Program-made: the position numbers and the translations under genes
Shown: positions 24,266 to 36,700 of the stretch, one piece after another
How the letters are laid out: each line of letters opens with the position of its first letter
Position numbering within the stretch: the stretch's first letter is position 1
Notes under the pieces: generated by a model
Told to the model about the DNA's origin: nothing
The model's database searches: none
The model's input: the letters and a program-made list of their open reading frames with translations, nothing else
Assembly (NCBI GenBank): GCA_003260075.1
Contig: QLIY01000189.1
Location: 21,295-85,294 of the forward strand
Length of the DNA stretch: 64,000 nt
Source of the DNA: Phallusia mammillata
Taxonomy: Eukaryota; Chordata; Ascidiacea; Phlebobranchia; Ascidiidae
Direction of reading: 5' to 3'

Positions 24266-25828
24266 ATTGCATTTATTAACAGTAATGGAACAGCAGAAAA
24301 TGGTAAGTGCGTCTAGTTTCATAGAATATAAAAAGTGTTAAACATGTCAAGGAATATGGACAGTCATTTTATAGTACAATAGTGTTGATACATTTCAACA
24401 ATAGAACCACTTTTAAGACCGTTTTTACGTATGTGGCAAAAACCTGTATCTGTCTGCACATTGTTTTGATAAAAACTAAACCTGACAATCGAAAATAACA
24501 CCCGCCACTGACAAAAGTCTAATCTATGTAATGATGTAACACACAAATCGCCTACATGAAAAAAAAGCATAAAAATGTACGTTTTCCTCTTTACGTATTC
24601 AATCATTAACATTTTGGTTCTTGCCGTCGTCAACTGGAACTTGCGGTTTTGTCAAAAGTCATGTGACCATAGAAAGCTTTTTAATTGGCTTGTTTTTTAA
24701 AAACAAATATTTTTGTTTCTATTATATGTTGACAAAAGTGTCCAGAGTATTTACCTTTTTGCGTTTCTGGCAATATTTAAAAAAAAAATCCTAAAACACT
24801 TTTACGGACTGCAAAAAATAATACAGATTTCAGGTGTTCGCAGTTTCAGTAGGTTTCGTATTGTTTGCATGCCCTCAATTAGTTTTTTTTAGTAAACTCA
24901 CTTTATAATGCATTTAGTTGACATCAATTTGAAGACAATCAACAAATAAATCTTATCTACTTCTGTTGCTGAAAAACAATGTACTAGGTCTGCACTAAAC
25001 TTAAATCTGTTTTCTACAACTCAACTACAGATAGTAATAGAATACGCATATTTGACTTGGTCCGTTTTGTCATAAACTGTTCTGTCAAAGGCGATGCCAC
25101 CCACAAAAGGAAATAAATCAGGTGTCTCGTCATACAACGCCTTAAAGTGGCCTAGCAGGCTTGCCATCGCCGCGGGCAAAATATAACGTTTAATCTATCT
25201 ACGTTTTGGGTGTAATCAATCTGGATTAATGACGTGATTGTAGCTCAACATCAATTTATAACGTGTGGGTTTGTCGACGTTTTTCGCGAAAACACCAAAT
25301 GCGGTGATAGCTGATTGTCTCTCGCTTCCGCGGGCAAATGAGTTGTCGTTTTACAAGTAGTCCAAGTGGTTTGCCTGACAACAACACCACGTCCATAGTG
25401 AACAACATAAATGTAGACCAGCCAGTAACATTAAAACAAATAAACGAGGTAATCGAAGTTATGAGTTTATGATGGTATGTTGACTGAAACAGCTTTTCAA
25501 CAAGACGTTTAAAGTCACGTATGTTTTCAAAGGGCGATTACTTTTGTGGCACCTCGTTAGTGCCCAAACAATTTGTTTTCAGTCGCGATTGTCGCTAACA
25601 CTGTATGCTGTAAGTTATTTGCCAGACCAATTTTTGTACGTTTTTATAATTTATTTCTCTTGCACAACATGTTTCTTGTGGATTGCTTGTAATTTTATCT
25701 TATTACCTTCAAAAAATACATTCTTCTGTTACTCAACAGATAACGTGAAAATACAACCACATTCTTGTGATAACTTGTTCATAAATCTATAAGACGCTAT
25801 ATTTATAGCCTTGACAAAAAAAAACTAT
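24266..25828. other. Intergenic region upstream of the FN3-galaxin gene
   Basis: Lies between the start of the FN3-galaxin gene and the stop of the kinase-like gene, both on the minus strand. An isolated plus-strand open stretch with a donor (25338-25448, starting MSCRFTSSPSG) was seen, but no partner exons. Otherwise nothing recognised. Confidence 0.5.
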
Positions 25829-28771
25829 TTAGGTTTGTTGCGTGTAAAGATTCAAAAGGGTTTCAAAATGTTGAACCGCTTCGTGAAACGAACATCTGTG
25901 CTGAGGTAAAGGTTGCTTCATACAAACGCACATTTTCTCATATTGTTTTTTGATATTAGGGACGTTATTGAAAAACCTGTAAGAATAAAGTTTTATTTAA
26001 ACAGCATCAACAGAGTATCATTGCAGCAAGTTTTTGCCTACTGATATCTTTAGAAATCTTTTTTTCATTATCATGTGTATAAAAAGGCGATTTGTAAATC
26101 GCAAAGTCTCAGGTATTATAAACTTATTACAACTTGCTAAACGTGAAATTTATTCACTCAGTCTATTGAATAGTTAACAACTTCGGTGATTCTACAAACG
26201 CTTGTCCTATAACAGGTTCAGTAAGTTATAATTTTTTACCTTGACAGATTACACAGATACCACTGTGCCATTCCGCATGAATGTAACATTGTGTCGAATC
26301 CTCGACATCTCTTTAAGTGGCATATTCCAGACATTTCTCTGCACTGTGTGTAAATTCGAGCGTTTAGTGACAGAGAAACCCATAAGTTCCCCGTCGGCCC
26401 TGGACAATGCTCATCGGCCGAACAAGCAAGTTTGGAAAACATTCTGAACAAAAAACGATAGATGATAAAACCACACCAAGTACAAACCTTTAATAATGTT
26501 TTCACTGTATTAAAACCATGTTAAACCTAAACGCGTTGGTGAAAATATTTACCTAGAATCATTATAAAATACCAAGGAATCAGCGTCGGCCAAGTACAAC
26601 TTCCATTCTTTCGTTACCATCAAATTTACACCGGAAATGTCTTCAAAAAATAGATGTCGTTCCTCTAAAAACAGAAACGAATGCTATCGACGATAGGAAA
26701 CAAACGGTGTTCGTTTTCACGTTAAGTACCCAACAGTCGAAACAACTTTGCAGTACTCAGAGCGAGTTTAATAGCCGCCAAACCAGGATCAGGATCGTCT
26801 GCAACTTTCCCCATAATAAAAATGGACTTTGAACAGTTTTCAGTTGTTCCGTTATCATTGCAGATGGTGTATCCATTAATTCTCTCCACTATATACCTGA
26901 GCAACGAAATAACTGTTGTGAAATGAGCATGCATAAAGCTAAGTTGTAAGTTAGGCTCGGTATTTTGGGTTGGGTTCGGGTTTAATTCGGGCCCGACTTT
27001 ACACTCGGCCTCATTTGTGGTACAATGTCACCAACTTTCGGACTCTACTCAGGTTTCGTTTCAAATTCGCTTACGGCCGCGTTTTGGGCTTATACTTCTG
27101 GGTTGGGGCCTCAATTTCACGCCCGCTTGCAACTTTGGTACAATATGATAGTCGTCTACATTACCTGACTGTTGTAGCATTGACGCACGATCCGTATATG
27201 TGTGGAACTCCACTTAAACCTTTCAGTTTAGTAAGGAACTCAATTTCCCGTTTAGCTGTGTTGTACTTGTATATGTTTGCTGGAATCAACGGATATCTAC
27301 AACGATTAAAAAAGGTTTATCGAAAGTATTTACATTTGGACACACACTGATCTGTAAATCAGTCTAACGAGGATTGAAACGTCCCAAAAACGACATGTTT
27401 GTTGTGCAGGCGTTTTTAAAAATATTACACTGTTAATATTCGTCGAAATGTCTAAACAACATTGTTATATCCCCCATCCGACTCAGTTTCTTTCATTTTG
27501 GGAGAAATTTCAATGCCGTTAATCTTATGGGACCCTATCCGCAATATTTTCTATTTGGTTCAATAGAAAGATGCTCAAGTATATTCGTATCAATAATTAA
27601 TCAAACAGATCTAACGCCGCTTGGCTCCCTTTTCCCCCTGGCAGGACCTAGGCCGATTGGTCAAACATAAAACATCTGATCGGGATTCGTCCCCGAGAGT
27701 GTCTTGGGTTTTAACCTCGTGAAAAAATGTCCCTGCCGACTTTGTCTGTTTAAATTTATTGTTTAGCGGCAAGGAAACTTCTGGGGTCCAGAATTTGCGC
27801 CGTGATAAGTTTTGACGGTAAAACTACAAGTATTTTTTATCGGTCAATAAATATACCTGAATGCTTTTATTATCTGTGTTACAGCAGCCTCAGCTGTGCA
27901 ACTGTTCTCTTAGTCCAGTGGTTCCAAAACTGTGGGCCATGGCCCAGTAGTGGGCCACCAAGACATTTTCAATGGGCCACAGAGTCATCTGAATAGATTC
28001 TACTGTTTTGTAATACTGTAGATGTTATGCGCGTTGTTTTGAAAAACGTAATTTTTGCAAAGAATTCTGAATCTTGTAGCCAAATTTCAGGAGGATGTAT
28101 CTCATTAAAAATAAATTGCTGGAAAATTTCGCCTGTTTTTGAGTTATTTTTTGGTTTGTGCCCAAATTTACAGCACGTGGTGGGCCACGAATCGCTATTA
28201 AATAGACATTTGGGCCACAGACCAAAAAAGTTTGGGAACCCCTGTCTTAGTCAGTGCAGTCATATTTCGTAATTTAGGTTATAGTCCGAATATAGACTGC
28301 AAACCTGAACTCACAAATTCACCGTTACCGTACAACAAAACTTAATAATTTACTTAAAGCTAAAATTACGTACTTGGTAGCCTCTTTAAAAACGGCATAG
28401 GAAACAATGCCGTTTATTTGAACTTTAATGAACGAAATTCCTCGATTTCCTTTTGTATTTTCTTTTATGGCCTGTGTGGTTTTTGGAATTTTGTCAAAAT
28501 CTTCGCAATCGAAATAATCAGTACGTTCCAATTTCAGTGGAGGTTCTGTTACTGTCTTTAACTTGTTTTTGAATTGACCTTCGCTTTTGAAATTTTCCAG
28601 CAAACCAAATTTTCTTGCAAACTTATCACTCGGATTGAAGGTTGCTGATACTTGACACTCGACTTGAAACTGGTATAAAGCACTAAGCGTCACGTGTGCT
28701 GTATAAATCACACATAAAGTAGCAGCTACAACTAACAATCCTCTTTTTTGTAGTTTTACTGACGCCGACAT
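25829..28771 (-). CDS. FAM69/DIPK-like divergent protein kinase, type II membrane protein
   Basis: Six exons: 28771-28374, 27296-27165, 26896-26730, 26664-26553, 26443-26240, 25976-25829; phases close to 386 residues. The ATG at 28771 gives a short basic N-terminus (MSASVKLQKRG) and a TM segment (LLVVAATLCVIYTAHV), typical of the family; an in-frame ATG at 28834 would add 21 residues. Kinase-like marks are VSYAVFKEA (candidate strand 3 Lys), REIEFLTKLKGLSGVPHIYG (helix C and strand 4), RYIVERING (hinge side), HLFFEDISG and LYLADADSL. The C-terminal part is Cys-rich (CSADEHC, CHLKRC, MCVCMKQPLPQHRC), as in FAM69 (DIPK1) proteins of the ER/Golgi. Substrate unknown. The family call rests on motif recognition; the DIPK1 versus DIPK2 subfamily was not settled. 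Confidence 0.78.
26945..27145. repeat. Interspersed repeat with GGTTCGGGTT core
   Basis: A GC-richer block with AAGTTGTAAG near the left end and an imperfect complement GCTTGCAACTT at the right, and CGGGTT/GGGCCCG motifs inside. A related block is at 37714-37980, whose ends are CAGAGTTGTAA and TTACAACTCTG. Probably a small DNA transposon family; target duplications are not clear. Confidence 0.45.
27641..27727 (+). repeat. Degenerate tRNA-derived SINE copy
   Basis: Located in the first intron of the kinase-like gene. It shares GATCGGGATTCGTCCCCG and GTGTC-TGGGTT with the three clustered copies at 61787-62165. The B box is eroded (GGGTTTTAACCTC) and an A-rich tail follows. Confidence 0.65.
27916..28244. 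mobile_element. hAT-type MITE
   Basis: Inverted ends CAGTGGTTCCAAAACTGTGG and AAAGTTTGGGAACCCCTG, with a perfect 8-bp target duplication TCTTAGTC at 27908-27915 and 28245-28252. GTGGGCCAC motifs are repeated near both ends. It is inserted in the first intron of the kinase-like gene and does not encode a transposase. Confidence 0.92.
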
Positions 28772-30377
28772 TTTAAAGCATATAACTGTTATTTCTGTCT
28801 CCAACAACGCTTTGCGAAACTTCGCCTGGGGCATGTAAGATTGGTTTGAATTCGGTTTAGAAGTTGCGGTAACTGGGTGTTAGTGACTGTCTGAATTTCT
28901 TTGCAAATATCTACATTGTTTGAAATGTGTCACACATAAGTCAAACAATTAAGACGAGGTCATAATTAATTGTTATGCAAAGGCTCCATACCACCGCATT
29001 TATTTCGTCGTTTTGGATCCACGCGTCAAACACATGCAAATGACATACGTTTTTAGGATTTGTTAGAAGCGTCCCAGCCATTGACAACCACAGGAGCAAC
29101 TACTCTGCCGGTGACGAATGGCACGGCTTTAACCATCTCCCGAATGGATATGCTCATCATTACAAACTGCTTCTTCATCACCATGACATATGCTTTAACG
29201 TTCTTTTATATCTGTAAACATATGATTGAACGTAACTATTACTTTGGGCGTTACACATTGACTTACGCTCAACACTGAATCATCGTTAGTCCCGAAGAAG
29301 TACCGAATCGTATTTTACTACCGCTAAACGCCACGGACATACAAAGTCCGTTTTTACCCATAGGTAGTCCACAACTACTATAGTAGTCAACAACTCACGC
29401 TGGTATCTCCTTTGTATTTCAGACACATTAAACTCAATTTTACTCGGTCTTGTGTATGGGTAATATCGGTTTATTCACAAACAGGTTATGGATTTACGTA
29501 ATGGTGTGGGTCTGTTTTAAGTTATAGGCACGCTTCATATCCAAACAAAATTGACTAATTGGTTGGTTGTTATTTAGGTTCTAGCAGCGGTACTTTGTTT
29601 GTCCAACGCTACGTGCAGACGGCTTGCAGTGATTAAATGTTTTAATGTATGTTTGTATAGAGCTTAATCATTAATTTCGCCAGGTCTTTTGCAATTGCCA
29701 GCACATAGTTGCGGATAGAAAGAACTTGCGTTGGGTAGAATGTAAAAGCTTTTGTGCCATAACGCGTCCAAATATTTAGGTACAAATATTACAGTTTTTT
29801 GAACTTGTTTTTTTACAGTCAAGTGCAGCTATGTTAAAGCTTACACAATTCCTTGGACAGTAAATTTTAAGCTGACTACAAAGGATGTGTGAGGTCAATG
29901 AGTTTTAGCGTAAAATGCTATGACATAACTTTCCTTGAACGGTGCAAACTGAAAAGAATATTGACATGCTTTAGGAGCCGAAGGCGAAAGGTTTGCTAGA
30001 ATTGAGACGGTTGTGGCACATCCCAGACAGTCGACTTCACATATTTAATTATAAAACTGTTTTGCAGTTGATAGATGTACAATAGAATCAGTACACTTTG
30101 TGTAAGCATTGTAAAAATATTCATATATGAAGGTTGCAACATTTTTGAAACGTTTTGATTTCAAATAATATGTGGGCCGCTAAACTATTTCAGTGCTATG
30201 CCACCAAGCGATTCATGTTTTTATTTTGCGCAACGAAAAAGATGACTTATGTACAGGTGCATACCGCCGTATAATCATCTTAACTGTATTTTCCCAATCA
30301 GGGATAAAGGACACGCCTGCTTTGGGGTTCTGCAATTTCCCGAATTAATTGTTTGTGTAGTAGATCAGAAAAACAGT
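28772..30377. other. Divergent intergenic region
   Basis: Lies between the minus-strand kinase-like gene and the plus-strand DPP4-like gene, so it should hold both promoters. Apart from the DPP4-like pseudogene fragment at 29057-29290, nothing was recognised; no clear TATA box was singled out. Confidence 0.5.
29057..29290 (+). pseudogene. Chimeric fragment of the downstream DPP4-like gene
   Basis: The piece begins after a TTTTTAG acceptor with a near copy of the first 28 bases of the DPP4-like exon at 32328. It then switches to a near copy of the middle and end of the last exon (38330-38510), including the region around the catalytic His (GACGAATGGCACGG). The join puts the last-exon part out of frame. 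Similarity runs past the stop codon. It is a non-functional fusion of two non-adjacent exons. Confidence 0.8.
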
Positions 30378-33300
30378 ATGCCGATAGGCAAAAGAGGCCG
30401 TTTTGTGTTGGCTGGCATCCTTGTGAAAATTATTGTGACTGGGGTGTTTTTTCTGTTGGCAAACATGCAGTCAAAAGAAGGAGTGAGAATGAAACGTTCA
30501 GGTAAAATTTTGTAGGCGATATGCTGATGAAATTCGTTCTATAAAAAATAAATTTTGATCTCATGTGTATGTTGTCACACCGATTTTATTCCTCTTTTGT
30601 TTTGGTATTTTTGAGTGTTATGACAAGGCATTTTTTAGAAGACGTTTCTCGAGCAGGGCCGAAGCAGTACATGCAGTTTAATGATTTTGTCAACGGAAAG
30701 TTTAGAGCCAAGACCTTTTATCCAAACTGGGTGTCAGGTATGCTTTTACTTTTGTCGCAACTGTTATCGAATACTTTGCAACTTGACCGCTTTCATATTG
30801 AAACTATTTTGCAGTGACATTAATGAGCGTATATAAAAGTTAATAAAGTCCCTACTATACCTGACTAAAAACACAGAAAGCTTAGGGCAAAAGCAAAGTA
30901 TTTTTTCTGTACTTTATCAGGCAACGAGTACGTTGATATGCTGGCCGATAATTCGTTTGTCATCAAGAACATTGACGATGAAACTCAACGAGAAATTCTG
31001 CCCCCTAGCGTATGGGTAAGTCAACCTGTAGTAAAATACTTGCTAAATAACAAAATCAAAATATCATTTTTTTGGTCAGGCCGGTATTTCCAATCCTTAT
31101 TCGTATTCACTTTCCTCTGATCAGATGGTTATGGCTATATTCTACGACCAAACTGACGTAAGTTAGGCCAAATTACTTTCGTGATATGTATTTACTCGCA
31201 TTTTCCCTTAATTTTATGTTACTATTCAGGGATATGCACATTACGTTCGAACTTTTTCTGTCGCATTCTTTAACGTCACATCAGGGTAAGTTGTACCCTA
31301 TGAATTACCTTTTTCAATAAATGCTTGTTTTTGACAAGTCTTTTTTTGTTCGGCAGCGTAGCTTTGTGGATAAACTGTATACACTTGCATTTTAACTTAT
31401 TGGCTATTGCTGCCAGGCATAATATCAAATTTATAGAGCTATTGGTTAAACTGTTCAATGTGTAAGTTTACAAACGCAAATCTACATTTCTCATGATTTT
31501 CCTTCCACCTGGAGAATTATCAGGCGATTTAAAGTGAAAAGAGCACGGCAAGGTATTTTCAATGATGGTTGAAATAAGGTGTACCATGTGCCTTGCAATC
31601 GAGTGTCTCATGTCAACGTACTTTCTGATGATGGAAAGAAGCACGTGGGGTTCATACAAGCCTTCCACTTCAATATATATGCTATTTCTGCCCTGCGTAA
31701 TATCAAACATCTTCAAATTTGAAATTTAACTATCTAATACAATATTACAATATTAAACACTATTTTAATGACATTTTTGAGGTTAAACAATTTCTGTTTT
31801 ATCAACATGATACCACTTTATACGTACAGAAATTTGATCAATATCCCGAGTTTTCCTTTTGATGGTGTCCAGAAGTTTAAATGGTCGCCGGCCAACCATG
31901 GATATTCGTACGTCGCGAATTTCAACGTCTGGGTTGCATTGGTACTTCGTTTGCTATTGACTACTTATGGTTTGGTCTAACAATGAGTTACTAAATTTAT
32001 TTCATATCAGGGAAGGTAATGAGCAAAGTATACATACACATATGTGTGATTACCAAAAAATAAGCAGGGTTGTATGCGGACAAACCTCGAGAGTAGGGTT
32101 CGGTTCCGCAAGCCATATCGCTAAATTATAAAAGGAATGTGGATAAAAACAAGGCCAATTTTGCGTCTAAACATCATTTATTCACTCCAATAAATTTGAT
32201 GCGGGGACATCAATCTAAGTTACCAAAGCGCATTTCCTAAAGTGATACATGTTCAATCTTACCGTCAAAGTAGTGACTTGAAATGTAATTATACACACTT
32301 TTTTGTATTTGTTTATTTTTGTTTTAGGATGTGGTAGAAGCGCCCCAACCATTGACAACTACCGGAAATGAACAATTAATATTTAATGGCGTCACTGATT
32401 GGCTGCATTTGGGCGAAATCACCGATGATGATGCTCTGATGTGGTGGTCACCAGATGGAGAATTTTTGGCCTATGCCACGTAACTGTTTTGCCCTGATTG
32501 TCGTAAAGTACCAAGATAATGCTGTCAATAACAAACAAAACAGGTTTTGTATATGTTTCTTAATTAACTAAACATGTAATTTTTAATCAGGATCAACCAA
32601 AGCGGTGTTGCGCCAATCGAGTTTTCGATCTATGGCGACACCAAATATCCGACGATGACTCGAATGCCTTACCCGAAAGTTGGCACGACAATTCCTTTTA
32701 CACACGTCACGGTAGTAAACGTTACGTCATTGGAACAAACAAGACTTCAGCCGCACCCAGTGAGTGTAAAATCAATTTGAAAGTTGAAACCTCGGGCTGA
32801 AACCTATTTTGTGGTTGCAAAGTTACTTAATTACCTGGCCTTCACGTCTGAATTAAGGTCCTAAATCAACCCAACTAATTAACATAGGTTGACCAATGAA
32901 TAATGTTGTCTTCGTAGTTAATACTGTGCTAAGCTTGATAATTCATTGTTGTTGACAGATTATTATTAATATACTATAAAAATTTATTTGTAGCACGTTA
33001 CAATGATGTGGGGAGAGTATTACCTTAATGCAGGTTTGTGGAGAGGTAACAACATTTTCACACAAACATGGAAAAGTCGCTTGCAAAACGAATCTTTGTC
33101 GGAAAACTGTATAGCTCCCAATTTTACCTGTACACACGGTAAGTACCAGCTCTAAATATATTCTGCACGCCTAAAACAATCTTACCATCTTACAATGCTT
33201 TTTTTGTGTGCGCTAATCTAAATCTATATTTTATTTTTATTTTCAATTACGTGTCTCACAGTCCTTTTCCAGCGACATAAAAACATACTTTGGAACAACG

Positions 33301-33690
33301 AACCGCTACTTTTTGCGCTTGATATGCCATCTTCTTTACCTTGCTAACTCCTATAAATAGTGGCTGTATTGTGTTACTCTAATTTATGTCGCTAAACGAA
33401 AAAGCTTTACTCAGTTCCATATGTATAGTGCACTCAATGATGGACAGCAGTGAGACAGGGTGGGTCGGTCATTACAGGGTGTCCTTTAATTTCCCTTCAA
33501 CAAACGACGACGAATATTTCACCGTCAGAAGCAACAATGGATTTCCTCATCTTGTCAGAATCAATGTCACAGGAAACGAGCTTGATTGGAGAACCGACGG
33601 TAGTTTTGAGGTAAACAATATGTATTTTACCAACGTACAAGTTATCCGCCTGAATAGCTCTGGAGGGTTTATCAGAATTAAAAAAATAAA

Positions 33691-33726
<36 letters not shown>

Positions 33727-36700
33727 GATGTGTTATTAACATTTGATCAAGTTACATAGAATTTTTTGATAACGTTTGGAAACAATTTTTTGTGTCATTA
33801 TTTTTTTTGGGTGCATTTTTTGTATCTGTAGAGTCAATCTGTTGGTATTACTTGATTTTTCTTCAGGTAACTGATACGGGAAGCGGTTACTCATCTGTGT
33901 TTCACTACGACGGCAATTGGGATTTTGTTTACTACACAAGCACCGAAATGGAATCTAACCCAGGCAATGCCCTTCCTAGAATCCGACATTTGTGGAAAGT
34001 TAAAGGTACGAAAACTACGTTTTTTGGTTTTGTTTACCCCTGGTTCTTAAGAACCAGGGGTAAACAAAACTTTTCATCACGTCGAACCCCCACGATATTC
34101 TCAACGCTTTTCGAACCCCATATTCGTGATTTCATTGTAAGTTTGTTTTATTCAAGACTAAACCAGCAAAGTAGAAATATTTTGCACACAGAGTCTCGAT
34201 TTTGAACCAAGCAAAGCAATTACTTCAGGTCATTTGGTAACTTATGACATCAAAATAAGTTTAATTTTCAAGATTGCTATGAATCCGTATAATTTTGTCT
34301 TGCAAGAACAAAACTTAGGGCCTATAGCGGTACCAGAAAAGGTCGTTGCGTGCCGGGTTTAGTCCGTGTGTCGTTAGTCAGCATTTGATTCAAATTGAAA
34401 CTAAATAAGCAATAAATCAGGTAAATCATTCGATAACAGTACAGAATTGTTGGTTGTCAGATCGGATAACGGAATATGAAAAAGTTGTTGCGACGAACAA
34501 ATACATACTATTAAGTACAATGCTTTTAATATTCCGCTGAGAAAATAAACATTGCTTTTTTACAACCAATTTCAAAAATTATACGCTTTATGCACATATG
34601 TACTTTGAAATCGACCGTCGAACCCCTGAGTTGGCTTTGGAGAACCCCTGGGGTTCGATCGAACCCGTTACGTTCGAACTTTCTCAAATATTAATTTCTT
34701 TTTCTCATGCAATTTCTTCCCAATTTGGAAAGCGTGGCGAAAAACAATTAAATTAAGAAAAAAATTAAGTACCATGTAGCTGCATCTGCATAGGCAGCAG
34801 TTACGTGTTTCTCATGTTTTACAATTGTTGCTTTTTGCAGCTTGTGGAAAAACATGTATACCCTGTTTATACCGTCACACATAGGCGCCGAGTAGGCGCA
34901 CCTTGGGTTTGTAAAGTACAGTGGCAGCCACCGTGGATATTTTGGTTTGTCAGTAGCGGTATCGTGCGAAACATCGTAAAATCGAAAGAAAATTAGGAAA
35001 AAAATGCTTTTGACCTATCGTGCTGGCGAAATAGCATCACGACGTTCCTAAAAACTGCCACCTGTTTGGGTTAGTGCCTTGTTTACGACGCCAAACATAC
35101 TATTATAATATTATTTCAACATTTTTTTTTCTCAATTGTGACAAACGTTGTATTCTATGGGAAGTTTGTTGGGCTTCGAGTTTGAGCTCTTGTGGTTGCA
35201 CGCATTAGTGACGTCATAGTATGTGACGTCATACTTCAGATCCGCCACCTTGCATTTTTGTAAAATTCGGCGCCTATATGCCGTCACAAGTGAAAGCTGT
35301 GATGAAACTGGTACATAATCAGAAACGGTTTAACATTCAACATATTGTAGTCAGTTTATTTATAATCTCTTAATTAGGCACTCAGGGAAACCGAACTGCA
35401 TTTTGTAGTTACAATTATTTTAAACCGTTTTTGTTTTGGCAGCTCGTGGTAATGACCTGACGCGAACATGTATAACCTGTTCACTTAATGTTGAATTTCC
35501 TGATCGGTGCAACTGGGTTACACCCACGTTTAGTCCAGATGGCAGCTTCCTTGTTGTAAACTGTGGAGGAACTGGAAATGGTGAGTTTTTTTTTGTAGCA
35601 TCGATGGTTATGTTACGTTTACATTTGTTTTGTGTCATCAGGTGTGCCCTTATCAACTCTACACAAGTTAAACGCCGCAGGAAATTATGATTTTGTTCGA
35701 GTCGCCGAAAATAATACAGAACTTCAGCAAACACTTGAAGGTATCACGAACCTTTTCCTATTGACAAATTCCGATTTGTGATGGATTTGTTGCCTAGCAT
35801 CTCAAAAAAATATTAGGTGGGATCGACGCAAGGAAGCATTGCTGGTAGCATTGACCTTTGTCATCCGTAAGCATTAATACTTAACTACGGCAAAGCTCAG
35901 CGCCGAGATGATAAGTTGCGATTAAATTGCTTGCACCGGTTCGTTAAACTTGGCTGGCCTGAACAGATCCGCAAAAATGTCTCATTCATTTATGATCTCT
36001 ACCATCGACAGAACAGTAGAACTGAAGCCATTTTACACAAATACCTAATATGTATCAGATCTTGCGTACGTATCTTGTTCTCAAGGTATGCACCCAACAG
36101 GTTTTGTGAAGTCAGTTAAAGCCGCTGTTGCGCTAGGGGCTGTATGAACGAACCAACATTTGTCGCACGGGTTTAAGCATTTGATATACTTATTTACGTG
36201 TTCGTTACAGCTTATTACTACCGTGAACGAGTATATGGGACTATTAAGCTACCAGGTGTCGATGGAGATTGGTATTACAGTTTACACAAACCACCAAACT
36301 TCGACGAAACCAAGAAGTATCCGATGTTGGTGCTGGTATATTCTGGTAAACCCACTCAATTACTTTCACATTGTTTGCATAACAAATCGTTTTTAAAAGT
36401 TTGTTAGAATTTCACCGATACGGCATTGGCCAGAGACAGCATTAAGTAACAAAATGTTTTTTAGACCAATGATGCGTTGAATAATGCACAAAACTCAACT
36501 TACAACAACAAACAATTCATAACACCATATGTTTTGTTAGGACAAGAGACATGATTATATAGCAAAATTTGTAACTATGTATGATCGTGGTGTATGCTGT
36601 TCAATTTTCAATTTTTTCCAACTTTCACTTGTCGTTTTCACGAAAATAAATTTGCTTTTAGGCCCTGGGTGGCAAGAGGTAGCCGACTATTGGAGAACCG

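Noticed and set aside
25869..25978. Plus-strand ATG exon (MLNRFVKRTSVLR) with donor and a following short exon
   Set aside because: It is antisense to the last exon of the kinase-like gene, which reads open for 49 codons in phase with its upstream exon and ends in a family-like Cys-rich tail. The minus reading explains the sequence better.
26970..27350. 126-codon plus-strand open frame
   Set aside because: It overlaps an interspersed repeat and the antisense of a well-supported kinase-like exon (27165-27296). Composition and content suggest chance.
31125..31157. A shorter acceptor for DPP4-like exon 4 (after TGATCAG at 31124)
   Set aside because: The acceptor at 31079 gives an exon in phase that adds [11 protein letters not shown], matching the family's propeller sequence before the same frame; the shorter version would delete a conserved blade segment.
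33497..33742. Minus-strand frame with a poly-proline stretch
   Set aside because: The prolines come only from the poly-G tract at 33691-33722, and the frame is antisense to a DPP4-like exon.
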